Origin: Alistipes senegalensis
Lineage (GTDB): Bacteria; Bacteroidota; Bacteroidia; Bacteroidales; Rikenellaceae
DNA length: 61,754 nucleotides
NCBI GenBank assembly: GCA_023664045.1
Contig: JAMPGH010000002.1
Location: forward strand, 1 to 61,754
Direction of reading: 5' to 3'
Every line of letters begins with the position of its first letter. Position 1 is the first letter of the stretch. The notes under the pieces are model-generated. The model was not told the DNA's origin and did no database searches. It worked only from the letters and a program-made list of their open reading frames with translations. Below, piece after piece: positions 54,388 through 61,754 of the stretch. The position numbers were made by a program, and so were the translations under genes.

Positions 54388-56872
54388 AGCTGCGACGCTC
54401 GAATCGAAGTTCCCGCTGCTGGCCGTCGAGGAGGGTTGCATCCTCTCCAAAGATGCCGACATCACGGTGGCTTTCGCGGTGGAGCTGCCGGAGCTGTATA
54501 CCGTAACCTCCGCCGAGTACGAAGCGATACACGCCGCATGGTGCAAGGCGATCCGCGTGCTGCCCGATTTCAGTATCGTGCACAAGCAGGACTGGTTCGT
54601 GCGCGAGGAGTACCGACCGGAGCTTCAGAAAGAGGATATGAGCTTCCTTTCGCGTTCGTTCGAGCGGCATTTCAATGAACGCCCCTACCTCGACCACACG
54701 TGCTACCTGTTCCTGACGAAGACGACCAAAGAGCGCAGCCGCCGACAAAGCAACTGGAGCACCCTCTGTCGGGGACATATCATCCCCAAAGAGATCCGAG
54801 ACAAGGACGCTGCGGCCAAGTTCATCGAGGCGACGGAGCAGTTCGAGCGCATCCTGAACGATTCGGGATTCATCCGCCTGCGCCGCCTCTCGTCGAACGA
54901 AATTACCGGCACGGCGACCGAAGCCGGGCTGGTCGAGAAATACTTCTCCCTTACACCAGAGAACACCGCCTGCTTGCAGGACATCGCCCTTGCACCGGAC
55001 GAGATGCGCATCGGCGATAACATTCTCTGCCTGCATACGCTCTCCGATGCCGAAGACCTGCCGTCGCATGTGGCGACCGACAGCCGCTACGAAAAACTCT
55101 CGACCGACCGGAGCGACTGCCGTCTGTCGTTCGCCTCACCTGTCGGATTGCTTCTCTCGTGCAATCATATCTACAACCAGTACGTGCTGATCGACAACAG
55201 CGAGGAGAACTTGCAGCGGTTCGAGAAGAGCGCCCGCAATATGCAGTCGCTCTCGCGCTACTCGCGCTCGAACCAAATCAACAAGGAGTGGATCGACGAG
55301 TACCTGAACGAAGCGCACAGCCTCGGCCTCACCTCCGTACGTGCCCACTTCAACGTCATGGCATGGTCGGACGACAGGGAGGAGCTGAAACGCATCAAGA
55401 ACGACGCAGGTTCGCAGCTCGCGGCGATGGAGTGTACCCCGCGCCACAACACGGTGGACTGTCCGACGCTCTTTTGGACGGCCATACCGGGCAACGAGGC
55501 CGATTTTCCCGCCGAAGAATCGTTCTACACCTTCATCGAGCAGGCCGTCTGCCTCTTTACCGAGGAGACCAACTACCGCTCGTCGCTCTCGCCTTTCGGC
55601 ATCAAGATGGTGGACAGGCTCACGGGAAAACCGCTGCATCTGGACATTTCAGACCTACCGATGAAGCGAGGCGTTACGACCAACCGCAACAAGTTCGTGC
55701 TGGGGCCGAGCGGTTCGGGCAAGTCGTTTTTCACCAACCACCTCACGCGGCAATACTACGAACAGGGAACGCACATCGTGCTGATCGACACGGGCAACTC
55801 CTATCAGGGCTTGTGCGAGATGATCCGCCGCAAGACGGGCGGCGAAGACGGCATCTACTACACCTATACCGACGAAAATCCTATATCGTTCAATCCATTC
55901 TACACGGACGACAAGGTGTTCGACATCGAGAAGCGCGAGAGCATCAAGACGCTGCTGCTGACGCTATGGAAGAAAGACAATGAACCGGCCACCCGTGCGG
56001 AAGAAGTCGCCCTCTCGAATGCCGTCGCCCTCTACATCGAGCGCATCAAACGCGACGAGACCGTCGTGCCGTCGTTCAATACGTTCTACGAGTTCGTGAA
56101 GAGCGACTACCGCACCGTCTTGGAGGCGAAGCAGGTGCGGGAGAAAGATTTCGACATCGCAGGCTTTCTCAACGTCTTGGAACCGTATTATCGCGGCGGG
56201 GAGTACGACTACCTACTGAACAGCGACAAGCAGTTGGACTTGTTGCAGAAGCGGTTCATCGTCTTCGAGATCGACGCCATCAAAGACCACCCGATTCTCT
56301 TTCCCGTTACGACGATTATCATCATGGAGCTGTTCATCAACAAGATGCGCCGTCTGAAAGGCATCCGCAAAATGATACTTATCGAGGAGGCGTGGAAAGC
56401 CATCGCCTCGGCGAATATGGCCTCCTACATCAAGTACCTCTACAAAACGGTTCGTAAGTTTTACGGCGAGGCCGTCGTGGTTACGCAAGAGGTGGACGAC
56501 ATCATCGCCTCGCCGATTGTCAAGGAGAGCATCATCAACAATTCGGATTGTAAAATCCTGCTCGACCAGCGCAAGTACATGAACAAGTTCGACCAGATTC
56601 AGGCGCTGCTCGGCCTGACGGACAAAGAGAAAGGGCAAATCCTCTCGATCAACATGGCCAACGACCCCTCACGACTCTACAAGGAGGTGTGGATCGGGCT
56701 GGGCGGTACGCAGTCGGCGGTCTATGCCACCGAAGTGAGTATCGAAGAGTATTTGGCCTATACGACCGAGGAGACCGAGAAAATGGAGGTTTACGCCCTT
56801 GCCGAAAAGCTGGGCGGCGACATCGAGGCGGCGATCCGGCAACTTGCCGAGCGGCGCAGAAACAAAGAGTAA
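54371..56872 (+). CDS. traG: TraG, VirB4-type conjugation ATPase
   Basis: 833 residues. An N-terminal domain of ~400 residues, then Walker A VLGPSGSGKSFFTNH near 445, Walker B KMILIEEAWKAIAS near 670, and VTQEVDDI-type sensor sequence. VirB4 proteins energise assembly of the pilus and channel at the inner membrane. Complete length for the family. Walker residues appear intact. Confidence 0.93.
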   Translation: MRNTLKAATLESKFPLLAVEEGCILSKDADITVAFAVELPELYTVTSAEYEAIHAAWCKAIRVLPDFSIVHKQDWFVREEYRPELQKEDMSFLSRSFERHFNERPYLDHTCYLFLTKTTKERSRRQSNWSTLCRGHIIPKEIRDKDAAAKFIEATEQFERILNDSGFIRLRRLSSNEITGTATEAGLVEKYFSLTPENTACLQDIALAPDEMRIGDNILCLHTLSDAEDLPSHVATDSRYEKLSTDRSDCRLSFASPVGLLLSCNHIYNQYVLIDNSEENLQRFEKSARNMQSLSRYSRSNQINKEWIDEYLNEAHSLGLTSVRAHFNVMAWSDDREELKRIKNDAGSQLAAMECTPRHNTVDCPTLFWTAIPGNEADFPAEESFYTFIEQAVCLFTEETNYRSSLSPFGIKMVDRLTGKPLHLDISDLPMKRGVTTNRNKFVLGPSGSGKSFFTNHLTRQYYEQGTHIVLIDTGNSYQGLCEMIRRKTGGEDGIYYTYTDENPISFNPFYTDDKVFDIEKRESIKTLLLTLWKKDNEPATRAEEVALSNAVALYIERIKRDETVVPSFNTFYEFVKSDYRTVLEAKQVREKDFDIAGFLNVLEPYYRGGEYDYLLNSDKQLDLLQKRFIVFEIDAIKDHPILFPVTTIIIMELFINKMRRLKGIRKMILIEEAWKAIASANMASYIKYLYKTVRKFYGEAVVVTQEVDDIIASPIVKESIINNSDCKILLDQRKYMNKFDQIQALLGLTDKEKGQILSINMANDPSRLYKEVWIGLGGTQSAVYATEVSIEEYLAYTTEETEKMEVYALAEKLGGDIEAAIRQLAERRRNKE

Positions 56873-56895
56873 TCAATCATCAAAACAAGAAAGAA

Positions 56896-57261
56896 ATGAG
56901 TACAAACAAACAACGGCTGCTCACGTTGAGCGGTTATTTAGTAGGCTTGGCGGCCATGATGCTGCAAGCCTGCACCGAGACGAAAGAGACGGATTGCGGC
57001 AAGCTCTGCGGCAACTGGGTCAGCGTGCAGGGCAAACCCGACGTGCTGATCTACCGCGAAGGCGACGCCTACAAGGTTACGGTATTCAAGCGCGGCGGCC
57101 TGCGCCGCAAGCCGAAGCCCGAAACCTACCTACTGCGCGAGGAGGAGGGCAACCTCTTCATCAACACGGGCTACCGCATCGACATCGCCTACAACGAAGC
57201 GACGGACGTGCTGACCTTCTCGCCACACGGCGACTACACCCGTGCGAACGAAAAACAATAA
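56896..57261 (+). CDS. DUF3876 lipoprotein of the tra operon
   Basis: 121 residues from the ATG at 56896. Membrane-targeting N-terminus with lipobox-like LQAC (YLVGLAAMMLQACTE), then a compact beta domain (GNWVSVQGKPDVLIYREGDA, LFINTGYRIDIAYNEATDVL), as in DUF3876. Found between traG and traI in related elements, sometimes called traH. Role unknown; the place suggests a periplasmic channel part. Confidence 0.75.
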   Translation: MSTNKQRLLTLSGYLVGLAAMMLQACTETKETDCGKLCGNWVSVQGKPDVLIYREGDAYKVTVFKRGGLRRKPKPETYLLREEEGNLFINTGYRIDIAYNEATDVLTFSPHGDYTRANEKQ

Positions 57262-57274
57262 CCGCTAAATCCAC
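57262..57274 (+). promoter_or_regulatory. CCACTAAATCCAC-like motif before traI
   Basis: CCGCTAAATCCAC, one mismatch, ending 6 nt before the traI ATG and directly after the preceding stop. Confidence 0.55.
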
Positions 57275-57280
57275 CGGAAA

Positions 57281-57910
57281 ATGAAACAAAGAATCATTTT
57301 ACTTTTCAGCCTGTGCCTGCTTCTCGCAGGCCGGGCCTCCGCCCAATGGATCGTAACCGATCCGGGCAATCTCGCGCAAGGCATCATCAACGCCTCGGAA
57401 AACATCATCCACACCTCGAAAACGGCGGCCAACATGGTGTCGAATTTTCAGGAGACCGTGAAGATTTACGAGCAGGGCAAGAAGTATTACGACGCCCTCA
57501 AATCGGTAAACAACCTTATCAAAGATGCCGTCAAGGTCAAAAACACGATTCTGATGGTCGGCGAAATCTCGGAAATCTACGTAACGAATTTCCAGCTTAT
57601 GCTGCGCGACGGGAACTTCACGTCCGAAGAGCTGTCGGCCATTGCGTTCGGCTACACGAAGCTCTTGGAGGAGAGCAACGACGTACTCAAAGAGATGAGA
57701 GACGTGGTGAACATCACGACGCTCTCGATGAGCGACAAGGAGCGCATGGACGTGGTGGACAGATGCTACAACAGCGTGCGGCGATACCGCAATCTGGTGA
57801 TGTACTACACCAACAAGAACATCTCGGTCAGCTACCTGCGCTCGCGCAAGAAGAACGACATGGACCGAGTGCTGGCGCTCTACGGCAGCCGCAACGAACG
57901 CTATTGGTAA
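57281..57910 (+). CDS. traI: DUF4141 protein, conjugal transfer protein TraI
   Basis: 209 residues: signal peptide (LLAGRASA), then WIVTDPGNLAQGIINASENI and a long helical region (NFQETVKIYEQGKKYYDALK). This is the DUF4141/TraI family, a VirB5-like minor pilus component in outline. Periplasmic. It precedes traJ by 19 nt. Confidence 0.9.
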   Translation: MKQRIILLFSLCLLLAGRASAQWIVTDPGNLAQGIINASENIIHTSKTAANMVSNFQETVKIYEQGKKYYDALKSVNNLIKDAVKVKNTILMVGEISEIYVTNFQLMLRDGNFTSEELSAIAFGYTKLLEESNDVLKEMRDVVNITTLSMSDKERMDVVDRCYNSVRRYRNLVMYYTNKNISVSYLRSRKKNDMDRVLALYGSRNERYW

Positions 57911-57929
57911 ACCTAATACCTACCTCATT

Positions 57930-58943
57930 ATGACGTTGCTTGCAATAGATTTCGAGAACCTCCATACGATTCTGCGCTCGCTCTATTCGGAGATGATGCC
58001 GCTCTGTGCGAACATGGCGGGCGTAGCGAAAGGCATCGCGGGGCTGGGTGCGCTGTTCTACGTGGCCGTGCGCGTGTGGCAGTCGCTCGCCCATGCCGAG
58101 GCCATCGACGTGTATCCGCTGCTGCGACCTTTCGCCGTCGGCTTCTGCATCATGACTTTCCCGACGCTCGTGCTCGGCACGATAAACAGCGTATTGAGCC
58201 CCGTCGTACAGGGCACGAACCGTCTGCTCGAATCGCAGACGATGGATATGAACCGCTACCGCGAGCAGAAAGACAAGCTCGAATACGAGGCGATGATGCG
58301 CAACCCCGAAACGGCCTACCTCGTGTCGAACGAGGAGTTCGACCGACAACTCGAAGAACTTGGCTGGTCGCCCGGCGACATGGTAACGATGGCCGGCATG
58401 TATATCGAGCGCGGGATGTACAACATGAAAAAGAGCATCCGCGACTTCTTCCGCGAAATTCTGGAACTGATGTTCGCCGCGGCGGCACTCGTCATCGACA
58501 CCGTGCGCACGTTCTTCCTCGTCGTGCTGGCCATACTGGGGCCGATCGCGTTCGCCATCTCCGTGTGGGACGGATTCCACGCTACGCTCACGCAGTGGAT
58601 CTGCCGCTACGTGCAAGTCTACCTGTGGCTTCCCGTCGCCGACCTGTTCAGCACCATTCTGGCGAAGATTCAGGTGCTGATGCTGCAAAACGATATCTCG
58701 GAGTTGCAGAACAACCCGAACTTCTCGCTCGAAGCCTCCAACGGCGTCTACATCGTCTTCCTCATTATCGGCATCATCGGCTACTTCACCATTCCGACTG
58801 TCGCGGGATGGATCATCCAAGCCGGAGGCATGGGCGGGTACGGCCGCAACGTAAACCAAGTGGCAGGACGTGCGGGCGGTTTGGCCGGCAGCGTCGCCGG
58901 TGCGACGTCCGGCAATGTCGCGGGCCGTCTGTTCAAACGATAA
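57930..58943 (+). CDS. traJ: Conjugal transfer protein TraJ (VirB6-like membrane protein)
   Basis: 337 residues with about six membrane helices (GVAKGIAGLGALFYVAVRVW, LMFAAAALVIDTVRTFFLVV, GVYIVFLIIGIIGYFTIPTV) and a Gly/Ala-rich C-terminus (GRAGGLAGSVAGATSGNVAG). Position and topology match TraJ/VirB6, an inner-membrane channel part. Confidence 0.92.
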   Translation: MTLLAIDFENLHTILRSLYSEMMPLCANMAGVAKGIAGLGALFYVAVRVWQSLAHAEAIDVYPLLRPFAVGFCIMTFPTLVLGTINSVLSPVVQGTNRLLESQTMDMNRYREQKDKLEYEAMMRNPETAYLVSNEEFDRQLEELGWSPGDMVTMAGMYIERGMYNMKKSIRDFFREILELMFAAAALVIDTVRTFFLVVLAILGPIAFAISVWDGFHATLTQWICRYVQVYLWLPVADLFSTILAKIQVLMLQNDISELQNNPNFSLEASNGVYIVFLIIGIIGYFTIPTVAGWIIQAGGMGGYGRNVNQVAGRAGGLAGSVAGATSGNVAGRLFKR

Positions 58944-58965
58944 ATAACCCGAAAAACACGAATAC

Positions 58966-59589
58966 ATGGAATTCAAATCATTGAAAAACATCGAAACATC
59001 GTTCCGGCAGATACGTCTGTTCGGAATGATATTTCTCGCGCTATGCGCCCTCGTAGCGGTCTATTCGGTGTGGAGTTCGTACCGCTTCGCCGAACGGCAG
59101 CGGGAGAAGATCTACGTGCTCGACGGCGGCAAGTCGCTGATGCTGGCACTCTCGCAAGACCTCACGCAGAACCGCCCCGCCGAGGCGCGGGAACACGTGC
59201 GCCGTTTTCATGAGCTGTTCTTTACGCTCTCGCCCGAAAAGAGCGCCATCGAGCACAACATCAAACGCGCCCTGCTGCTGGCCGATAAGAGCGTCTACAA
59301 CTACTACGCGGACTTCGCGGAAAAGGGGTACTACAACCGTATCATCGCGGGCAACATCAACCAGGTGTTGCAGGTCGATTCGGTGGTCTGCGATTTCGAC
59401 CGCTATCCCTACCGTGTGAATACCTATGCGCGGCAGATGATTATCCGCGAGAGCAACGTAACGGAGCGCAGCCTCGTAACGGCGTGCCGCCTGCTGAACG
59501 CTTCGCGCTCGGACGACAACCCGAACGGATTTACCATCGAGGGCTTCACGATTCTGGAAAACCGCGACCTGCAAACATTAGATAGATAA
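58966..59589 (+). CDS. traK: Conjugal transfer protein TraK (VirB8-like)
   Basis: 207 residues: short cytoplasmic N-terminus, one membrane helix (LFGMIFLALCALVAVYSVWS), then a periplasmic NTF2-like domain (GGKSLMLALSQDLTQNRPAE, CDFDRYPYRVNTYARQMIIR). Matches TraK/VirB8, which scaffolds the inner-membrane complex. traL follows 4 nt later. Confidence 0.92.
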   Translation: MEFKSLKNIETSFRQIRLFGMIFLALCALVAVYSVWSSYRFAERQREKIYVLDGGKSLMLALSQDLTQNRPAEAREHVRRFHELFFTLSPEKSAIEHNIKRALLLADKSVYNYYADFAEKGYYNRIIAGNINQVLQVDSVVCDFDRYPYRVNTYARQMIIRESNVTERSLVTACRLLNASRSDDNPNGFTIEGFTILENRDLQTLDR

Positions 59590-59593
59590 GCCT

Positions 59594-59905
59594 ATGAGAA
59601 AGTTAATCGAACGTCTGAACGCATGGACGGAGAGACAAGACGAGCGGTTTCGCAGTTGGCTCGAAGCCCTCCCGCAGCGCACGAAAATCATCGTCGTGCT
59701 GTCGATCTTCTCGCTCTTTACCCTCTGCACCCTGTTTTCTATCTGTGCGGCATTTTATCAGATAGGCCGTGAGCGAGGAATCGAAATCGAACACATCAAG
59801 CAACTCGACCTGCCGCAGAAGCAGGACAGTATTCACCATTTCAACAACAATGATTATGACACAGAACAAGAATCCCACGACCTCCCCGAAAGAGGCGAAG
59901 CCTGA
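59594..59905 (+). CDS. traL: DUF3989 protein, conjugal transfer protein TraL
   Basis: 103 residues with one membrane helix (IIVVLSIFSLFTLCTLFSIC) and a hydrophilic tail. DUF3989/TraL by order and topology. The last ~50 nt overlap traM in another frame, so the tail is constrained by both genes. Confidence 0.85.
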   Translation: MRKLIERLNAWTERQDERFRSWLEALPQRTKIIVVLSIFSLFTLCTLFSICAAFYQIGRERGIEIEHIKQLDLPQKQDSIHHFNNNDYDTEQESHDLPERGEA

Positions 59906-61202
59906 AACGCCGCTCACGGAGGAACAGCAGCAACGCCGCCGCAAACTGCTCGTGTACCCGCTTATGGGACTGCTTTTCATCGGCTCCATGTGGCTGATCT
60001 TCGCACCCTCCGAAAAGGAGAAAGCCGAAGCGCAACAGGGTATCGGCTTCAATACCGAAATGCCCCTGCCCGCCGAGTCGGGCATCATCGCCGACAAGCG
60101 CACCGCCTACGAGCGAGCGCAGATGGAGGAGAAGCAGAGAGAGCGTCGGGCACAGATGAACGACCTTGCCGCACTCTTCTCGGACAAGGACGCGGAGAGC
60201 GATTCGTCGACGGAGGAGTTCGACCTGCTCGACCCCGAACCGCGACGACCTGCCCGTACTTACGGCGGAAGTTACGCACGACAGCCGATTCGCTCTTCGG
60301 CGGCGGCCTACGAGGAGATCAACCGCACGCTCGGCAATTTCTACGAAACGCCGAAAGACGACCCCGAAAAGGAGGAGTTGCGCGAACGCGTCGAGGAACT
60401 GGAAGCGATGATGGCACGGCAGACCGAACCGTCCGGTTCCACGCTCGACGACCAAGTGGCCTTGCTTGAAAAATCCTACGAGCTGGCGGCCAAGTATATG
60501 CCCGCCGGACAGAACGGCGCAGCACAGCAATCGGCGGCGCCCGACGCAGAGGTAGACAAAAAGTCGGTGCGTAACGGCAAGGCGGTAGCGCAACCCGTCG
60601 GGCAGGTGGACGAACGCATCGTCTCCACACTCGCACAGCCCATGACCGACAGCGAGTTCATCACGACGCAGACCGCCGAGCGGAATTTCGGATTCCACAC
60701 GGCCATCGGAACCTCGGAGGCGGTCGGTCGCAACACCATTCCGGCGTGCGTACATGGCAATCAGACCGTAACCGACGGGCAAGCCGTCCGTCTGCGGCTC
60801 ACGGAGCCGATGCAGGTGGCCGGAGTGCGCATCCCCCGCAACACGGTCGTCGTGGGAACGGCACGGGTGCAGGGAGAGCGGCTCGGCATCGACATCACCT
60901 CGTTGGAGTATCGGGGGACGATCATCCCCGTCGAGCTGGCCGTTTTCGACAGCGACGGGCAGAAGGGAATCTTCATTCCCAATTCGATGGAGGTAAGCGC
61001 GGCCAAAGAGGTGGCGGCCAACATGGGGTCGTCGCTCGGCAGCAGCATCAACATCTCCACCGACGCAGGGGCGCAACTCGCCTCCGATCTGGGCAAAGGG
61101 TTGATTCAAGGCACGAGCCAATATATCGCCAAAAAGATGCGCACGATCAAAGTGCATCTGAAAGCCGGATACAAGGTCATGCTCTATCAACCGGAAGATT
61201 AA
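59856..61202 (+). CDS. traM: Conjugal transfer protein TraM (VirB10-like)
   Basis: 448 residues from the ATG at 59856 (another at 59850). Cytoplasmic N-terminus, membrane helix (LLVYPLMGLLFIGSMWLIFA), a long acidic, coiled linker, then a C-terminal beta-barrel domain (QTVTDGQAVRLRLTEPMQVA, GVRIPRNTVVVGTARVQGER). This is the TraM/VirB10 fold, spanning inner to outer membrane in the channel. It overlaps traL by 50 nt. Confidence 0.9.
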   Translation: MTQNKNPTTSPKEAKPETPLTEEQQQRRRKLLVYPLMGLLFIGSMWLIFAPSEKEKAEAQQGIGFNTEMPLPAESGIIADKRTAYERAQMEEKQRERRAQMNDLAALFSDKDAESDSSTEEFDLLDPEPRRPARTYGGSYARQPIRSSAAAYEEINRTLGNFYETPKDDPEKEELRERVEELEAMMARQTEPSGSTLDDQVALLEKSYELAAKYMPAGQNGAAQQSAAPDAEVDKKSVRNGKAVAQPVGQVDERIVSTLAQPMTDSEFITTQTAERNFGFHTAIGTSEAVGRNTIPACVHGNQTVTDGQAVRLRLTEPMQVAGVRIPRNTVVVGTARVQGERLGIDITSLEYRGTIIPVELAVFDSDGQKGIFIPNSMEVSAAKEVAANMGSSLGSSINISTDAGAQLASDLGKGLIQGTSQYIAKKMRTIKVHLKAGYKVMLYQPED

Positions 61203-61236
61203 GGAAGATTCGAGAAACGACTATTTATTAAAATTC

Positions 61237-61264
61237 GGACTCTTAGTCCGGCCACTAAATCCAC
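61237..61264 (+). promoter_or_regulatory. Hairpin plus CCACTAAATCCAC motif before traN
   Basis: GGACTcttAGTCC hairpin, then CCACTAAATCCAC (61252-61264), ending 6 nt before the traN ATG; the same hairpin-motif order as at topB. Confidence 0.55.
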
Positions 61265-61270
61265 TGTAAA

Positions 61271-61754
61271 ATGAAAAAATTGTTTTTTATGTTGTGCGCC
61301 CTCGTCATGGGCGCGACCGCCGCCTCGGCGCAGCAGACCGCAGGCGACCTCTACGAAGGTCTTACGCGCAAACTCACATTCGACCGCATGATTCCGCCGC
61401 ACGGGCTGGAAGTTACCTACGACAAGACCGTACACGTCATCTTTCCGGCGGCGGTGCGTTACGTCGATCTGGGTTCTCCGAATCTTATCGCGGGCAAGGC
61501 CGACGGTGCGGAGAACGTAATCCGCGTAAAGGCTACCGTGCGCGACTTCCGCGCCGAGACCAATATGTCGGTCATCACCGAAGACGGCTCGTTCTATACC
61601 TTCAACGTCCGCTATGCGGCAGAACCGCTACTGCTCAATGTCGAGATGTGCGACTTCATCCACGATGGCGAATCCGCGAACCGTCCCAACAACGCGTTGG
61701 AGGTCTACCTGCGGGAGCTGGGCAGCGAATCGCCGCTGTTGGTGCGTCTGATTA
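61271..61754 (+). CDS. traN: DUF4138 protein, conjugal transfer protein TraN (3' truncated by window edge)
   Basis: First 161 residues only; the frame is open at the right edge. Signal peptide (MKKLFFMLCALVMGATAASA), then LTFDRMIPPHGLEVTYDKTV, HVIFPAAVRYVDLGSPNLIA and FYTFNVRYAAEPLLLNVEMC, the DUF4138/TraN pattern (VirB9-like in position). Family members are about 300-330 residues, so roughly half is missing. Confidence 0.9.
   Translation, partial: MKKLFFMLCALVMGATAASAQQTAGDLYEGLTRKLTFDRMIPPHGLEVTYDKTVHVIFPAAVRYVDLGSPNLIAGKADGAENVIRVKATVRDFRAETNMSVITEDGSFYTFNVRYAAEPLLLNVEMCDFIHDGESANRPNNALEVYLRELGSESPLLVRLI

Noticed and set aside
1-61754. CRISPR arrays or rRNA genes
   Set aside because: No regular repeat-spacer series and no rRNA sequence seen; the repeats found are short tandem pairs or dispersed single motifs.

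Overview
This window looks like a Bacteroidota chromosome, most likely a fairly GC-rich gut Bacteroidales such as Alistipes/Rikenellaceae. The evidence is SusC/SusD pairs, a hybrid two-component regulator, several TAnnTTTG-type -7 promoter boxes, and CTnDOT-type conjugation genes. Genus assignment is inference. The window has two parts that meet at a tRNA-Ser gene.

Positions 1-22927 hold a pectin/polygalacturonan utilisation locus. Rightward: the 3' end of a pectate lyase (PL1), a SusC transporter, a SusD lipoprotein, and a large surface lipoprotein of the DUF4957/DUF5123 beta-helix type. Leftward: a lipid-anchored GH105 unsaturated galacturonyl hydrolase, a hybrid two-component system (HTCS) regulator, a CE12-CE8 (acetylesterase plus pectin methylesterase) fusion, a GH28 polygalacturonase, a DUF4861 protein, and an esterase with an N-terminal STN-like domain. 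Together they would de-esterify pectin, cut it, import oligomers and remove unsaturated ends, under control of the HTCS. The two halves converge on a bidirectional terminator near 10.26 kb.

Positions ~23140 to the right edge are one end of an integrative conjugative element of the CTnDOT superfamily, next to tRNA-Ser(GCU) (23046-23137). In order: tyrosine integrase with arm-like repeats, a RhuM-like DNA-binding protein, a 54-codon reading frame between two near-identical terminators, two HTH (excisionase-type) proteins, a DUF4099/DUF3945 protein, topoisomerase III, DUF1896, and a 1811-residue methylase-helicase. Then come a cargo region (36.2-45.5 kb), RteC, a DUF1016 nuclease-like protein, leftward mobC-mobB-mobA, a hairpin-rich putative oriT, and the rightward tra operon traA to traN. 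The element runs off the right edge.

The cargo is the most interesting part: an apparent radical-SAM RiPP (modified peptide) system. It has a TPR/membrane/HTH regulator, a small secreted DUF3244-type protein, a 60-residue precursor with a double-glycine leader and a Cys-x-Cys-x-Cys core, and a radical SAM/SPASM maturase. An outer-membrane barrel protein is translationally coupled to the maturase. An ABC exporter with a C39 leader peptidase follows, then a very short HlyD-like protein. Its genes look more AT-rich than the transfer backbone, and it lies between the methylase-helicase and rteC.

Two repeat families run through the mobile element and are not explained by genes. One is a 13-nt CCACTAAATCCAC motif just 5' of several start codons (topB, DUF1896, mobA, traE, traI, traN). 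The other is a 21-bp unit present as tandem pairs at three separate places.
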